A stretch of 23,097 bases of DNA from CAYXDO01 sp964463485 (GCA_964463485.1 CAYXDO010000169.1:1-23097); one strand, 5' to 3'; counted from the stretch's first letter, positions 6,748 through 15,335 are shown. Program-made: numbers and translations. Notes: generated by a model from the sequence alone, not told the origin.

Positions 6748-7650
6748 ATGCCCATTACACGCCGAACCTTCGTGGAAGGAGTGGCCGTCACCGCGGCCAG
6801 CCTCACGACCCTCGACGCCCTCGCCGATGAAACGCCCGACCTCGTGGAGGTCGAAGGAACCGATCCCAAGGCCATGGTCGCCGCCGCGCTGGCGGCGCTC
6901 GGTGGGATGAGTAACTTCGTCAAACGAGGGGACTACGTCGTCATCAAGCCCAACGCCGGCTTCGCCAACCCACCCGCGTGGGGGACCACGACCCATCCGG
7001 ACACGGTCGTCGCAGTCGCAAAGGCGTGCCTCGAAGCCAAAGCCAAACAGGTGATGATCGTCGAGTTCCCGCTGGGCAAGGGTGAGCGTTGCCTGGAACG
7101 CTGCGGGCTCACTGCCGCGCTGGCCTCGGTTCCCGAGGTCAAGGTCAAGATCCTCGCCGCCAAAGACGATTTCAAACAGGTCAAGGTCGGAGGCATCGCG
7201 CTCCAGACCGTCGAGCTCGCCAAGGCGCTGCTCTCTGCCGACGTACTCATCAACGTTCCAGCCGCCAAGGCGCACGACGCGACGGGCGTGTCGCTGGGGC
7301 TCAAAAACGCCATGGGTTTGATCTGGAATCGCAAGGCGTTGCACGACGAAATGGATCTCCACCAGGCGGTCGCCGACTTGGGGAGGGTGATCAAGCCGAA
7401 CCTCACCATCCTGGATGCAACCCGCGCGCTCCTCACGAACGGGCCAGCCGGCCCCGGCGAGACCGCTACCCCCGGGAGACTCGTCGCTGGTCGCAACGTC
7501 GTCTCCGTCGATGCGTACGGGCTCTCGCTCGCGAGGTTCAATTTGAAGTCGATGACGATCGCGGACGTGCGCCACCTCGCGCTCGCGGAGAAGGCGGGCC
7601 TCGGCTCGACCGACTTGTCCAAGCTGAAGGTCAAGAAGGTCAAGACCTGA
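6748..7650 (+). CDS. Tat-exported DUF362 protein (copy 3)
   Basis: This 300-residue protein opens with TRRTFVEGVAVTAASL (residues 4-19), a twin-arginine-type signal, and has an ALADE sequence suitable for cleavage near residue 26. The DUF362 domain follows: LGGMSNFVKRGDYVVIKPNA, ERCLERCG, VPAAKAHDATGVSLGLKNAMG and LTILDATRALLTNGP. It aligns closely with copy 1 (1897-2913), including spacing. Where copy 1 has ATLCLKNWYG, this copy has SLGLKNAMG. It is preceded by AGGAG at the right distance. Its stop is immediately adjacent to, or overlaps, the start of the large propeller/barrel gene, implying coupled expression. The family has no assigned reaction, so I assign none. Confidence 0.87.
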   Translation: MPITRRTFVEGVAVTAASLTTLDALADETPDLVEVEGTDPKAMVAAALAALGGMSNFVKRGDYVVIKPNAGFANPPAWGTTTHPDTVVAVAKACLEAKAKQVMIVEFPLGKGERCLERCGLTAALASVPEVKVKILAAKDDFKQVKVGGIALQTVELAKALLSADVLINVPAAKAHDATGVSLGLKNAMGLIWNRKALHDEMDLHQAVADLGRVIKPNLTILDATRALLTNGPAGPGETATPGRLVAGRNVVSVDAYGLSLARFNLKSMTIADVRHLALAEKAGLGSTDLSKLKVKKVKT

Positions 7651-10600
7651 GTAGGCGCCCGCGAGTCGCGGTACTCACCGCCGCCTTCAGCGCCGCCTTG
7701 CTCGCCTCGAGCCCGCCCGCGGCGGCCCGAAACCCGCCCTACGTCGTCGATCAGCAGGGGGCCGCATGGGTCGCCGCGGGAGACTCCTTCGTCTACCAAA
7801 CCAGAGATCGATTCAGCGTCCACAAAGCTCCGGCCACCGTCAATCGACTCGCCAGGGACGGCAACATCCTGTGGATCGCGACCGACGACGGCGTCATTCG
7901 TTTCGATACGATCGGGCTCCTCGCATCTCGCCTGACGCTCGACGACGGTCTGCCGAGCGACTCGATCTCGTCGGTGACCGCGGACGGGCAGTTCGTTTGG
8001 TTTGGGACCAACAAGGGTCTCGTACGCTATCGGGCGCTCGACCGAACGCTCCGCCTGTATGGCGAGGAGGACGGCTTACCCAGCGCGGCGGTCAACGACC
8101 TCGTCGCGATCGGGAGACAAGTCTGGGTAGCGACGCGCTCGGGGCTCGCGATGTACGACGCCGACGTAGACGGTCTGAGATCCTTCGGAGAGGCCGAAGG
8201 ATTTCCGTCCGGTGACGTCGCGGAGCTGATTCGAGCCGGCGACTCCTTGTGGTGCCGCACCGAAGTCGGACTCACTCGCTTGACGATCTCGACTCGCTCG
8301 GTCTCGCACTTTTCGTTCGACGACATCGGAGGCAGGGAGGTCCGATCTTTCACGCTCGACGGAGATCGTATCTGGGTTGGAACCGAGCGCGGACTCTTCT
8401 TCTTCGAAGTCAGCAGCGACACCTTCCTTCCTTTTCCACAGCAAGCCATCCTCGAGGGAAAGGGCATCGTCGGGGTCGAGACGTTCACCGATTACGTATT
8501 CATCGTGAGCTCCGAGGATATTGTTCAGTTTCACAAAGCGAGCCGAGCGATCCGTCGATATACTCAGGCCGACGGTCTCGCTCGCACCAAGGGAGCCACC
8601 GGCACGGTCCTCCAGGGCGGGCTACTCACCGTCATGTTTTCCGACGGCGCCGAGGTGTACGACATTCAGCGCGACCTATGGGCCTCTCGAAGCCTCGAGC
8701 CCGATCAATCAGAGTCGACGGAGTCGACGACGCGCCTACGGCTGTTCGGCACCGCCAACACGGAGCTGCCTTACGACTTGATCTCGGACGAGCTATCCGT
8801 GCAGCGGTTCGCGACCGCCGAAGCAGCGGTCGGACTCGGTCACCGCTTCAGCGACGGGAGCTCCTTGGACGCCTCGCTGCGGCTCGACTACGGGCAGCTC
8901 GAGCTCCCGGGGATCAGGGACCTCCAATACGAGCTCGAATATCTCGGCAAAAAGGCGGATCTGCTGCGCGAGGTTCGAGCCTCGGACCGTGAAGAGCTTC
9001 GAAGTCTCGAGGAGGGGCTCGAGAGGACGATCCTGTTCCAGGGCGTGCACGCTCGCGTCGCCACGCCGGACGATGGACTCCAGGCGACACTCGACGTGGG
9101 CATGCGTCGCGGCGAGGCGGTCCGTGACTTCCTCGCGGGTCGGCCCGAGGAGGTCTACACACTCTCCAAACGTCACGTCCTACCGGGCTCGGAGACCGTC
9201 TGGGTCGACGGGGAGCGACTCACGGCAGGGAGCGACTACACCCTCGTGTACCCAGCCGGACAACTCTTCTTCCTCGATCCGGAGCGCCTGGACGAGCTGA
9301 GTGTCGTAGAGGTCGAGTACGAGTACGACCTCGTCCCCAAGAAAGGCCTCGGCGTCCTCTCGCTCCTCGATCTGCTGCCCGCGGACCGCGAGATCGGGGA
9401 CTGGAGCCTCTCGGGGGCGGCGAGGTTGATCAGCGAGGAGTCTGGACTCTATCAGCAGATCGACGGAGCTGCCCCGAAATACCTGGACCGTGGCTGGGTT
9501 CGCAGCGTCTACGCCGAATTTCGACAGAGCGGCCGCACGATTCAGGTGGCCATTCACGACTTGGCGAACGAAGCCAACGCCCGCGGCCTCTTCGACTTCG
9601 AGTTGCCTCCCGCCCGCGAGCCCGTCGCCAAACGCGAAGACGTCGTGATCGATCTCGGGCTCGCGAGCTCGTACGCAGCCAAAGCATGGATGGGATCGTA
9701 CTTTCTCGAGCTCTCGATCGACGACAGATCGGACGCCTCGAAGCAGTCTCTCGAGCTCTTCTCGGTTCAAATCCTCGACCGCGGGCAAAACGCGGGCGAG
9801 AATTTCGGCGGAGCTCACGAGTTTCTCTCCTCAGCCAGGATCGCGCTCTCGCCGGTCGAGGGCCTAGAGGTCGGCGCGAGAGTCGTCGAGCTTCGCGCAA
9901 GGGGCGAGCCCGAACGACGACTCACTGCGGGCGGGGCCGACCTGCGTTACGAGTCCGACGTCGAAGGAGGCCGATGGACCGCCTACGGCGAGCTGATGGG
10001 AAGCTCGGCCGAGGACGCGAGCGGGTGGGCCGCGATCGGTCGACTCCGCCTCTCTCACCCCGCCCTCGAGGGTCTGGTGTCGGGCCGCCATGAGAGTCGG
10101 AATTTCACACCCATCGGCACCTCGGACCGACTCCTCGGCAAGCTCCGGGACGAGGCGCGGGCGCAGGCCACCGCCTATCCGACTCGCTGGCTCCCGATGT
10201 CCGCGTTCTTCACTCGAGAGGTCACGGCCGATCCGGAGACGGGTGAGCTCGAAGCTACTCAGCACGCGGTCGGACGAATCCAGCTCGCCGAAGAGCGTCT
10301 CCCGCGTACGTCCGTTCAAGTCGGCCATTCGTTGGTCGATACAGCCGACGGTGAGCTCGCGCGCCTTCGACTCTCCGCACAGTCCGAGTATGATTTTGCG
10401 CAGGGCGTGCTGGGATCTCTGGGGATGAGACGACTTTGGATCCGCGGGCTGTACGGCGTGTCCGTCGCGGATTCCTCGGAAACCGAGTCGTCAGAAGCCT
10501 CCGATCGGGTCCGACAAGGACGAATCGAGGCCAAGGTCGCACCCACGGCAAACGAGGCCGGGTATGCGCTCCTCCGCACGCGCACGGTAGACCGGAGCTT

Positions 10601-11534
10601 CGGCGAGGACTTCGATCCCCTGTGGACCCGCTACGAAGTGAACGCCGGGGCCCGCAGCACGAGCATTCCGGGCCTCGTTCCCCAACTCAGCTACACCGTC
10701 GCCTTCGACGACGATCGCTCGGACGAGCCTTTCCAGACTTCGAAGGGCAATGCTGGCGGCGTACTCTCCATCTACCCGGGACAGTGGTGGTCTTCTCTGG
10801 CCGCGCTCGTCGTCGAGCCTCGATACTCGCGCGCACACGACGAGCGCTCCGAGAGCGCCGTAAAGAAGAGCTCCAGCGATACGCATCGGGTGGACACTCG
10901 CCTCGCCTGGGCCACGGGCGGGACCTGGGACTTCGAAATCTACCAACTCCTCGACGTGATTCGGACCGGTCCCGAGGACCAGACCCAGGGCAAGAAGCTC
11001 GAGCTGCGAGGGAGGTTGGTCTTCCGCCCCGAGCACAAATCGCCGATCACCCTGCGCGTCACGCACTTCGCCCAGCAATTCCGAAACGACGTCCCGGAGG
11101 CGCCCGAGTGGGCCGAGGAGCAGAGCGACGAGGGCGCGCTCGAGTGGCTCATGCGCTGGACCGAGGCGGTCACGAGCAGACTCAAAGTGAGTTATCAGCT
11201 CTCTCAGGTGAACGATCGCATGACCATCGACACCCGGCGCATCGAGACCTTCGTGCTCCACCAAGCGGGAGGTGAGCTGGAGCTACGACTCTTTCCCCTC
11301 GAATCCGCCGCTGACCTGTTCATCGCCCTGCGCACGCGAGTGAGCCGACGATTTGGGGACGAGGATGCGGAGGATGCGCTATCGTATGAGCTCAGCGGCG
11401 CAGTGATCTGGACCTTGACGGACATGCTCTACCTCGAGTCGGAGCTCGGTTTCAGGAAGACCGCCTGCTTCTCGGCGACCTGCGCCCCAGCCACCGAGCT
11501 CCGCCCCAGACTCTACCTGACCGTGAACCTTTGA
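7647..11534 (+). CDS. Outer-membrane-type propeller / DUF6599-like / beta-barrel protein
   Basis: This ~1295-residue protein has three parts. A signal peptide (RRPR, then a hydrophobic stretch ending PAAA) leads to a beta-propeller at about 45-350 built of Reg_prop-like repeats (DGLPSDSI, VWFGTNKGLVRY, DGLPSAAV, VWVATRSGLAMYD). A linker includes an SprA-like extension (ETVWVDGERLTAGSDYTLVY, about 515-535). A DUF6599-like domain spans about 590-735, with IDGAAP at 605-610. The rest is rich in alternating beta-strands and ends in YLTVNL, as expected for an outer-membrane barrel. No ATG, GTG or TTG precedes the signal peptide in this frame; the best start is CTG at 7647, overlapping the upstream stop as CTGA, with AAGG eight bases before it. 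Much longer open frame upstream is a shadow of DUF362 copy 3. It likely displays a propeller at the outer membrane and binds a partner or ligand through the DUF6599-like domain; this is inference. Confidence 0.8.
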   Translation: MSRRPRVAVLTAAFSAALLASSPPAAARNPPYVVDQQGAAWVAAGDSFVYQTRDRFSVHKAPATVNRLARDGNILWIATDDGVIRFDTIGLLASRLTLDDGLPSDSISSVTADGQFVWFGTNKGLVRYRALDRTLRLYGEEDGLPSAAVNDLVAIGRQVWVATRSGLAMYDADVDGLRSFGEAEGFPSGDVAELIRAGDSLWCRTEVGLTRLTISTRSVSHFSFDDIGGREVRSFTLDGDRIWVGTERGLFFFEVSSDTFLPFPQQAILEGKGIVGVETFTDYVFIVSSEDIVQFHKASRAIRRYTQADGLARTKGATGTVLQGGLLTVMFSDGAEVYDIQRDLWASRSLEPDQSESTESTTRLRLFGTANTELPYDLISDELSVQRFATAEAAVGLGHRFSDGSSLDASLRLDYGQLELPGIRDLQYELEYLGKKADLLREVRASDREELRSLEEGLERTILFQGVHARVATPDDGLQATLDVGMRRGEAVRDFLAGRPEEVYTLSKRHVLPGSETVWVDGERLTAGSDYTLVYPAGQLFFLDPERLDELSVVEVEYEYDLVPKKGLGVLSLLDLLPADREIGDWSLSGAARLISEESGLYQQIDGAAPKYLDRGWVRSVYAEFRQSGRTIQVAIHDLANEANARGLFDFELPPAREPVAKREDVVIDLGLASSYAAKAWMGSYFLELSIDDRSDASKQSLELFSVQILDRGQNAGENFGGAHEFLSSARIALSPVEGLEVGARVVELRARGEPERRLTAGGADLRYESDVEGGRWTAYGELMGSSAEDASGWAAIGRLRLSHPALEGLVSGRHESRNFTPIGTSDRLLGKLRDEARAQATAYPTRWLPMSAFFTREVTADPETGELEATQHAVGRIQLAEERLPRTSVQVGHSLVDTADGELARLRLSAQSEYDFAQGVLGSLGMRRLWIRGLYGVSVADSSETESSEASDRVRQGRIEAKVAPTANEAGYALLRTRTVDRSFGEDFDPLWTRYEVNAGARSTSIPGLVPQLSYTVAFDDDRSDEPFQTSKGNAGGVLSIYPGQWWSSLAALVVEPRYSRAHDERSESAVKKSSSDTHRVDTRLAWATGGTWDFEIYQLLDVIRTGPEDQTQGKKLELRGRLVFRPEHKSPITLRVTHFAQQFRNDVPEAPEWAEEQSDEGALEWLMRWTEAVTSRLKVSYQLSQVNDRMTIDTRRIETFVLHQAGGELELRLFPLESAADLFIALRTRVSRRFGDEDAEDALSYELSGAVIWTLTDMLYLESELGFRKTACFSATCAPATELRPRLYLTVNL

Positions 11535-11541
11535 GGCCGCG

Positions 11542-12537
11542 ATGAAGCGTACCCAACTCAGCGGTGAGAACAGTAGGTCGACCCCACGGATTTTGGCCTC
11601 GCGAAGGCGGTTCCTCGCGGCCCTGTGGATTGCGCCGTGGCCGTTGGCGTTGGCGTGCCGCCCTCGCGAAGAGATCGTCGTCTTTCACGCGTCGAGCCTG
11701 CGACGCGTCCTATTCGACGTAGCCAAGGAGCTCGAACGTACTCAGCCGGGCCTGCGCGTGCGGCTCGAGCCGAGCGGATCGCTGGTCGCCGCGCGGAAGG
11801 TCTCGGAGCTCGGACTGCGCGCCGACTTGGTCGTCTCGTCGGACGCCGGCTTGATCGACCGGATGCTGACTCCGAATTGGGCGAGCTTCACCCTCGAGTT
11901 TGCGACGAACGAGCTCGTCTTGGCGCACAAGGATCACAGCCGCTTCACCGACGAGATCGACTCGAGGAACTGGGTCGAGGTATTGAGTCGGGACGCGGTC
12001 CGGCTCGGCCGCGCCCATCCCGAGACTGCGCCGCTCGGCTATCACACACTCATGACTTGGACGCTGGCCGAGTCGTCCACTCGGACCGCCGTGCGATCGC
12101 GTCTCGAAGCTCGCGTCGCGAAGGAGCACGTCGCGGCCGACGAGACTGAGTTGCTCGGGATGCTCGAGGCCCGAGCCATCGACTATGCTTTCCTGTACCG
12201 GTCGACCGCTGAAGATCACCGCCTGAAGATCACCTCGCTGCCACCGACCCTCAATCTGTCGAGTCCCGAGCTCGCAGCCGAGTACGCCGAAGCCCGAGTC
12301 CGAGTGGGCGAAGGTCCGAGCGCTGCCGAGCTCGTCGGCGGACCGATCCTCTACGGAATGACGATTCCGAAGAACGCCCGAAACCCAGCGGGCGGCGCCA
12401 AGCTCGCGGCCTTGATTCTGTCCGAGACAGGTCGCGGGTACCTCGAACGCGCCGGATTCCGTCCCTTGCATCCCGCGACCTGTCGGCTATGCGTGGGCCT
12501 TCCGCAGGGCCTTCGCGAGCTCGTGGCGGTCCGATGA
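11542..12537 (+). CDS. wtpA: WtpA-like periplasmic oxyanion-binding lipoprotein
   Basis: This is the 331-residue binding component of an ABC importer of the tungstate/molybdate type. Residues 20-24 (SRRRF) begin a Tat-like signal ending in a lipobox with Cys39 (LALAC). WtpA features are HASSL (49-53), EPSGSLVAARKVSELG (76-91), ADLVVSSD, FATNELVLAH, GYHTLMTWTLAE (166-177) and the late SLPPTLNLSSPE. In archaeal WtpA/ModA, as I recall, an Asp in a DPCGYR motif and a Glu in DYAFEYRS coordinate the metal oxyanion. Here these positions read APLGYH (Ala163) and DYAFLYRS (Leu218), so both acidic ligands appear to be missing and the substrate may differ. GAGG five bases upstream supports the ATG. The stop overlaps the permease start as ATGA. 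It follows the barrel gene by only seven bases, so it belongs to the same transcript. Confidence 0.82.
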   Translation: MKRTQLSGENSRSTPRILASRRRFLAALWIAPWPLALACRPREEIVVFHASSLRRVLFDVAKELERTQPGLRVRLEPSGSLVAARKVSELGLRADLVVSSDAGLIDRMLTPNWASFTLEFATNELVLAHKDHSRFTDEIDSRNWVEVLSRDAVRLGRAHPETAPLGYHTLMTWTLAESSTRTAVRSRLEARVAKEHVAADETELLGMLEARAIDYAFLYRSTAEDHRLKITSLPPTLNLSSPELAAEYAEARVRVGEGPSAAELVGGPILYGMTIPKNARNPAGGAKLAALILSETGRGYLERAGFRPLHPATCRLCVGLPQGLRELVAVR

Positions 12538-13778
12538 AAGCACCACGACCACCGAGAGCGAGCCCCAGCCCCATCGGCCGCCTCGGCGCCGTAGCCGCGC
12601 TCTTGTTGGCCCTGCTCCACGTCGGCGTCGGACTCCTTCCAGATCCTCCATTCGACCTGCCGGCGAACCTCGTGCTGTTCGCCACCAACCTCTACGTGCT
12701 CTACTGCGCCGGGGTCGTACTCAGCGGCCGCGGTCCCAGGATGCTGGCCCTATTCCTGGTGGGTTATGCGGTCCTGTACGGCTTGACGGTGGTCGCCCTG
12801 GGGAAGACGCCGCTCTTCATCTTACTCATGGTCGTCTACGCCAGCGCGTTCGGCTCTCCGGTGCTGCTGGGATTTCTCGCCATCTTCGTGAGCTCGTTCG
12901 TGGTGCTCCAACCCTACGCCTTCGAGACCTTCATTCCGCTCGTCTTCATCTACGTGGTGCTCGTCCGAGCGAGAAACGCCTCCAAGTTCCTCCTCGCCTG
13001 CCTCGGGTTCGGCCTACTCATGCTCGGGCTCGTACTCATGCCGCTCCTTCACCTGGCGCTCCAAGACTCCGCCCACACCCTGTGGGTCGCGCTCAGCCGG
13101 CCCGACGTGCAGCAAGCCATCGGGCTGAGTATCCTCTCTTCGACGGTCTCGACGGTTTTTGTCGCGCTCTGGGGCGTGCCTCTCGCTTGGGCGCTCTGCC
13201 GCCTCGACTCTCCCCATCGGCGCTGGATCGAGTCTGTCATCGACCTGCCGATCTTGATTCCACAGCCCGTCGTCGGGATCGCGCTCATTCTCCTCTTTGG
13301 CCCGGGAGGTGCGCTCGGCGAAGGTCTGGAGTCGATCGGGCTTGGAGTCTCCGGCTCGATCGCCGCGATCGTCATCGCGCAGGTATTCGTCGCATCCCCG
13401 TTCCTCATCAAGACGGCGATGACAGCGTTCGACGGAGTACCGCCGCGCCTGGAGCTCGCGTCGCGGAGCCTGGGTTGCTCCCCGTCACGAACGTTCTGGA
13501 AGATCTCACTCCCCCTCGCCTCACGCGGCATCGCCGTCGGAAGCGCCCTGGCTTGGGCGAGGTCTGTGAGCGAGTTCGGCTCGGTGATCCTGTTCGCGAG
13601 CTCACCCGTCACCGCCCCGGTCCTGGTCCACACCGAGTTTCTGCGCGCCGGAGCCTCCGAAGCACGACCCATCGCGATCTTGGTCCTCGTCATCTGCCTT
13701 TGGATTTTCGTCATCTTGCAGTTTGGCCAGACCCTCTTGCCCTTTGCGCTTCAGCGGGATCGAGGCAAGCGGGCATGA
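12534..13778 (+). CDS. wtpB: WtpB-like ABC permease with extra N-terminal membrane region
   Basis: This 414-residue inner-membrane permease should form the channel of the importer. The core, from about residue 150, matches ModB/WtpB-type permeases: MPLLHLAL, LSILSSTVSTVFVALWGVPLAWAL, IDLPILIPQPVVGIALILLFG, and the cytoplasmic EAA-type loop LELASRSLGCSPSRTFWKISLPLA that contacts the ATPase. Usual family members have about 230-270 residues. The first ~148 residues are additional and contain roughly five or six hydrophobic segments (about 15-33, 43-60, 67-87, 90-128 and 131-143). I chose the ATG at 12534 because it overlaps the wtpA stop as ATGA; an open frame to 12489 is not needed. Its stop in turn overlaps the ATPase start. 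Confidence 0.85.
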   Translation: MKAPRPPRASPSPIGRLGAVAALLLALLHVGVGLLPDPPFDLPANLVLFATNLYVLYCAGVVLSGRGPRMLALFLVGYAVLYGLTVVALGKTPLFILLMVVYASAFGSPVLLGFLAIFVSSFVVLQPYAFETFIPLVFIYVVLVRARNASKFLLACLGFGLLMLGLVLMPLLHLALQDSAHTLWVALSRPDVQQAIGLSILSSTVSTVFVALWGVPLAWALCRLDSPHRRWIESVIDLPILIPQPVVGIALILLFGPGGALGEGLESIGLGVSGSIAAIVIAQVFVASPFLIKTAMTAFDGVPPRLELASRSLGCSPSRTFWKISLPLASRGIAVGSALAWARSVSEFGSVILFASSPVTAPVLVHTEFLRAGASEARPIAILVLVICLWIFVILQFGQTLLPFALQRDRGKRA

Positions 13779-14491
13779 CGCTGGAGCTGAAGAAGCTGAG
13801 CCGCAGCTTCGGCGATTTTCGGCTCGAATCGATCATGCTCAGGGTCGAGCCTGGTGAGTACTGGGCGCTCCTCGGTCCGAGCGGCGCGGGCAAGTCGCTG
13901 CTGCTCGAGACGCTGGTGGGAGCGTACGCGGCCGAGTCGGGCGGAGTCTGGCTGGACGGAGTCGAAATCACGCACACGCCGCCCGAGGCCCGGAATTTCG
14001 GCCTCGTCTTCCAGACGCCCGCGCTCTTTCCGCATTACGGCGTCGAAGAAAACATCGAGTACGGCCTGACCGCTCGAAGGGTCCCGCCGCCCGAGCGAAG
14101 ACGGCGAGTCGCGGCGATCGTAGAACGCGTGGGCGTGACTCACCTCCTCGATCGGCCGGTCGCCGCGCTCTCCGGCGGCGAAGCCCAGCGCGTCGCGATC
14201 GCTAGGGCGCTGGTGTTCGAACCGAGGATCCTGCTGCTGGACGAGCCCCTGAGTCTGCTCGACCACAACCTGAGGATCGACCTTCAGCGCGAGCTCGGAA
14301 GACTCCACGCGGAGCTCGGTCTCACCGTGCTCCACGTGACCCACAGCCGCGAGGAGGCGCGAGCCCTCAGCACGCACTGCGCCATCATGCTGCGCGGAGC
14401 CATCGTCCAATCGGGGCCGACCGACGCCGTATTCGATCAACCCATCGACGACGAAGTCGCCAGGTTCCTTGGCCGAGACCCAAAATCATGA
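13775..14491 (+). CDS. wtpC: WtpC-like ABC transporter ATPase
   Basis: This 238-residue ATPase powers the importer. All motifs are present: Walker A GPSGAGKS at 34-41, Q-loop Gln80, signature LSGGEAQR at 132-139, Walker B ILLLDEP at 152-158, D-loop SLLD at 160-163 and the H-loop histidine at 190 (HVTHS). The protein ends after the nucleotide-binding domain and lacks the C-terminal TOBE domain of ~100 residues found in typical WtpC/ModC proteins. The start overlaps the permease stop (ATGA), with GAGG nine bases upstream. The end overlaps the end of the convergent metallophosphoesterase gene by six bases, leaving no room for a terminator between them. Confidence 0.9.
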   Translation: MTLELKKLSRSFGDFRLESIMLRVEPGEYWALLGPSGAGKSLLLETLVGAYAAESGGVWLDGVEITHTPPEARNFGLVFQTPALFPHYGVEENIEYGLTARRVPPPERRRRVAAIVERVGVTHLLDRPVAALSGGEAQRVAIARALVFEPRILLLDEPLSLLDHNLRIDLQRELGRLHAELGLTVLHVTHSREEARALSTHCAIMLRGAIVQSGPTDAVFDQPIDDEVARFLGRDPKS

Positions 14492-15229
14492 GTACTGCTC
14501 GGCCAACTGCGAAGACATCGGCCACTCGCTCCGTTGCGCCTGCGCGCGCAGCGCGCCCCGGTCGAGCTCGATTCGATGGAGCTCTACTCGCGTCGCCTTG
14601 GCCGTGAGCTCCACGATCGCGTACTCAGCCTGCGCTAGGACTCGGGGCACGCCCGCTCCGACGAAGGTCTCGAACGGGAGCCCAACACTCCCTGGATTCA
14701 CCAACAGGCCGGGATTCATCGACAGACCAGAACGTACGCGACGGACTATCGGCAGATGGGTATGACCGCCGGCGTGGACGTCGGCGTCGTGCCCGCCGAG
14801 CGCCGATGTCACCTCCGCTTCGGGCGTCTCCGCGAGGAGGTCCTGCGTATTCGACTGCGGGGAGCCATGAAACACGTGGAGGCTCCGGGCGCCGTCGCGC
14901 ACGAGATGAGTAGGCACGAAGCGGCGCACGAACTGGAGTCGCTCTTCGCCGAGCTGTTCTCGGCACCAGTCGATCGCAGCACGAATGAAGGGCACCTGAG
15001 TATAGCTCGCGACGAGCGAGGGCGCCAAGAGGAACTCGTCATGATTGCCGAGCACACATACGCAGCCCTCCGCTCGTATTCTGTCGAGACACTCGACTGG
15101 ACAGGGCCCGAGGGTGGCAACGTCACCGAGGCAGATTATCGAGTCGACGCCTCGCGCTCGACACTCCGCCAGCACGGACTCGAGCGCGAGCAAGTTGCCG
15201 TGGATGTCGGAGATCAGCGCGATCCTCAC
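14486..15229 (-). CDS. Calcineurin-like metallophosphoesterase
   Basis: This 247-residue cytoplasmic protein is of the YfcE/MJ0936-like phosphodiesterase type, with a two-metal active site. The metal-binding series is complete: SDIHGN at 7-12 (Asp8, His10), LGDVATLGP at 34-42 (Asp36), GNHD at 61-64, FHGSP in the middle and GGHTH near 155, followed by NPGSVGLP. The substrate cannot be told from sequence. There is no signal peptide. The start is GTG at 15229, without a good Shine-Dalgarno. It converges on wtpC and overlaps it by six bases. The lipoprotein gene upstream on the same strand is 130 bases away, so the two may or may not be co-transcribed. Confidence 0.9.
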   Translation of the reverse strand: MRIALISDIHGNLLALESVLAECRARGVDSIICLGDVATLGPCPVECLDRIRAEGCVCVLGNHDEFLLAPSLVASYTQVPFIRAAIDWCREQLGEERLQFVRRFVPTHLVRDGARSLHVFHGSPQSNTQDLLAETPEAEVTSALGGHDADVHAGGHTHLPIVRRVRSGLSMNPGLLVNPGSVGLPFETFVGAGVPRVLAQAEYAIVELTAKATRVELHRIELDRGALRAQAQRSEWPMSSQLAEQYS

Positions 15230-15252
15230 GGCACGAGGCTAACATCAATCCC

Positions 15253-15278
15253 GATCGGTCAGCTAGATCGGTCAGCTA
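15253..15278. repeat. 13-bp tandem duplication
   Basis: GATCGGTCAGCTA occurs twice without a gap (15253-15265 and 15266-15278), just upstream of the metallophosphoesterase start. It looks like a recent local duplication and may affect that gene's promoter region. Confidence 0.9.
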
Positions 15279-15335
15279 GCGCTCCTCTGTCACTACTAGC
15301 TGGAGTTTCTTCGAATATTCTTGACCGCCGGAGTT

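Noticed and set aside
7089..7646. N-terminal extension of the large barrel protein
   Set aside because: The frame stays open inside DUF362 copy 3, but its translation is Arg- and Gly-rich without similarity, and a signal peptide begins only after 7647.
14486..15229. Metallophosphoesterase as part of the importer operon
   Set aside because: It lies on the opposite strand, converging on wtpC with a six-base overlap, so it cannot be co-transcribed with the importer.
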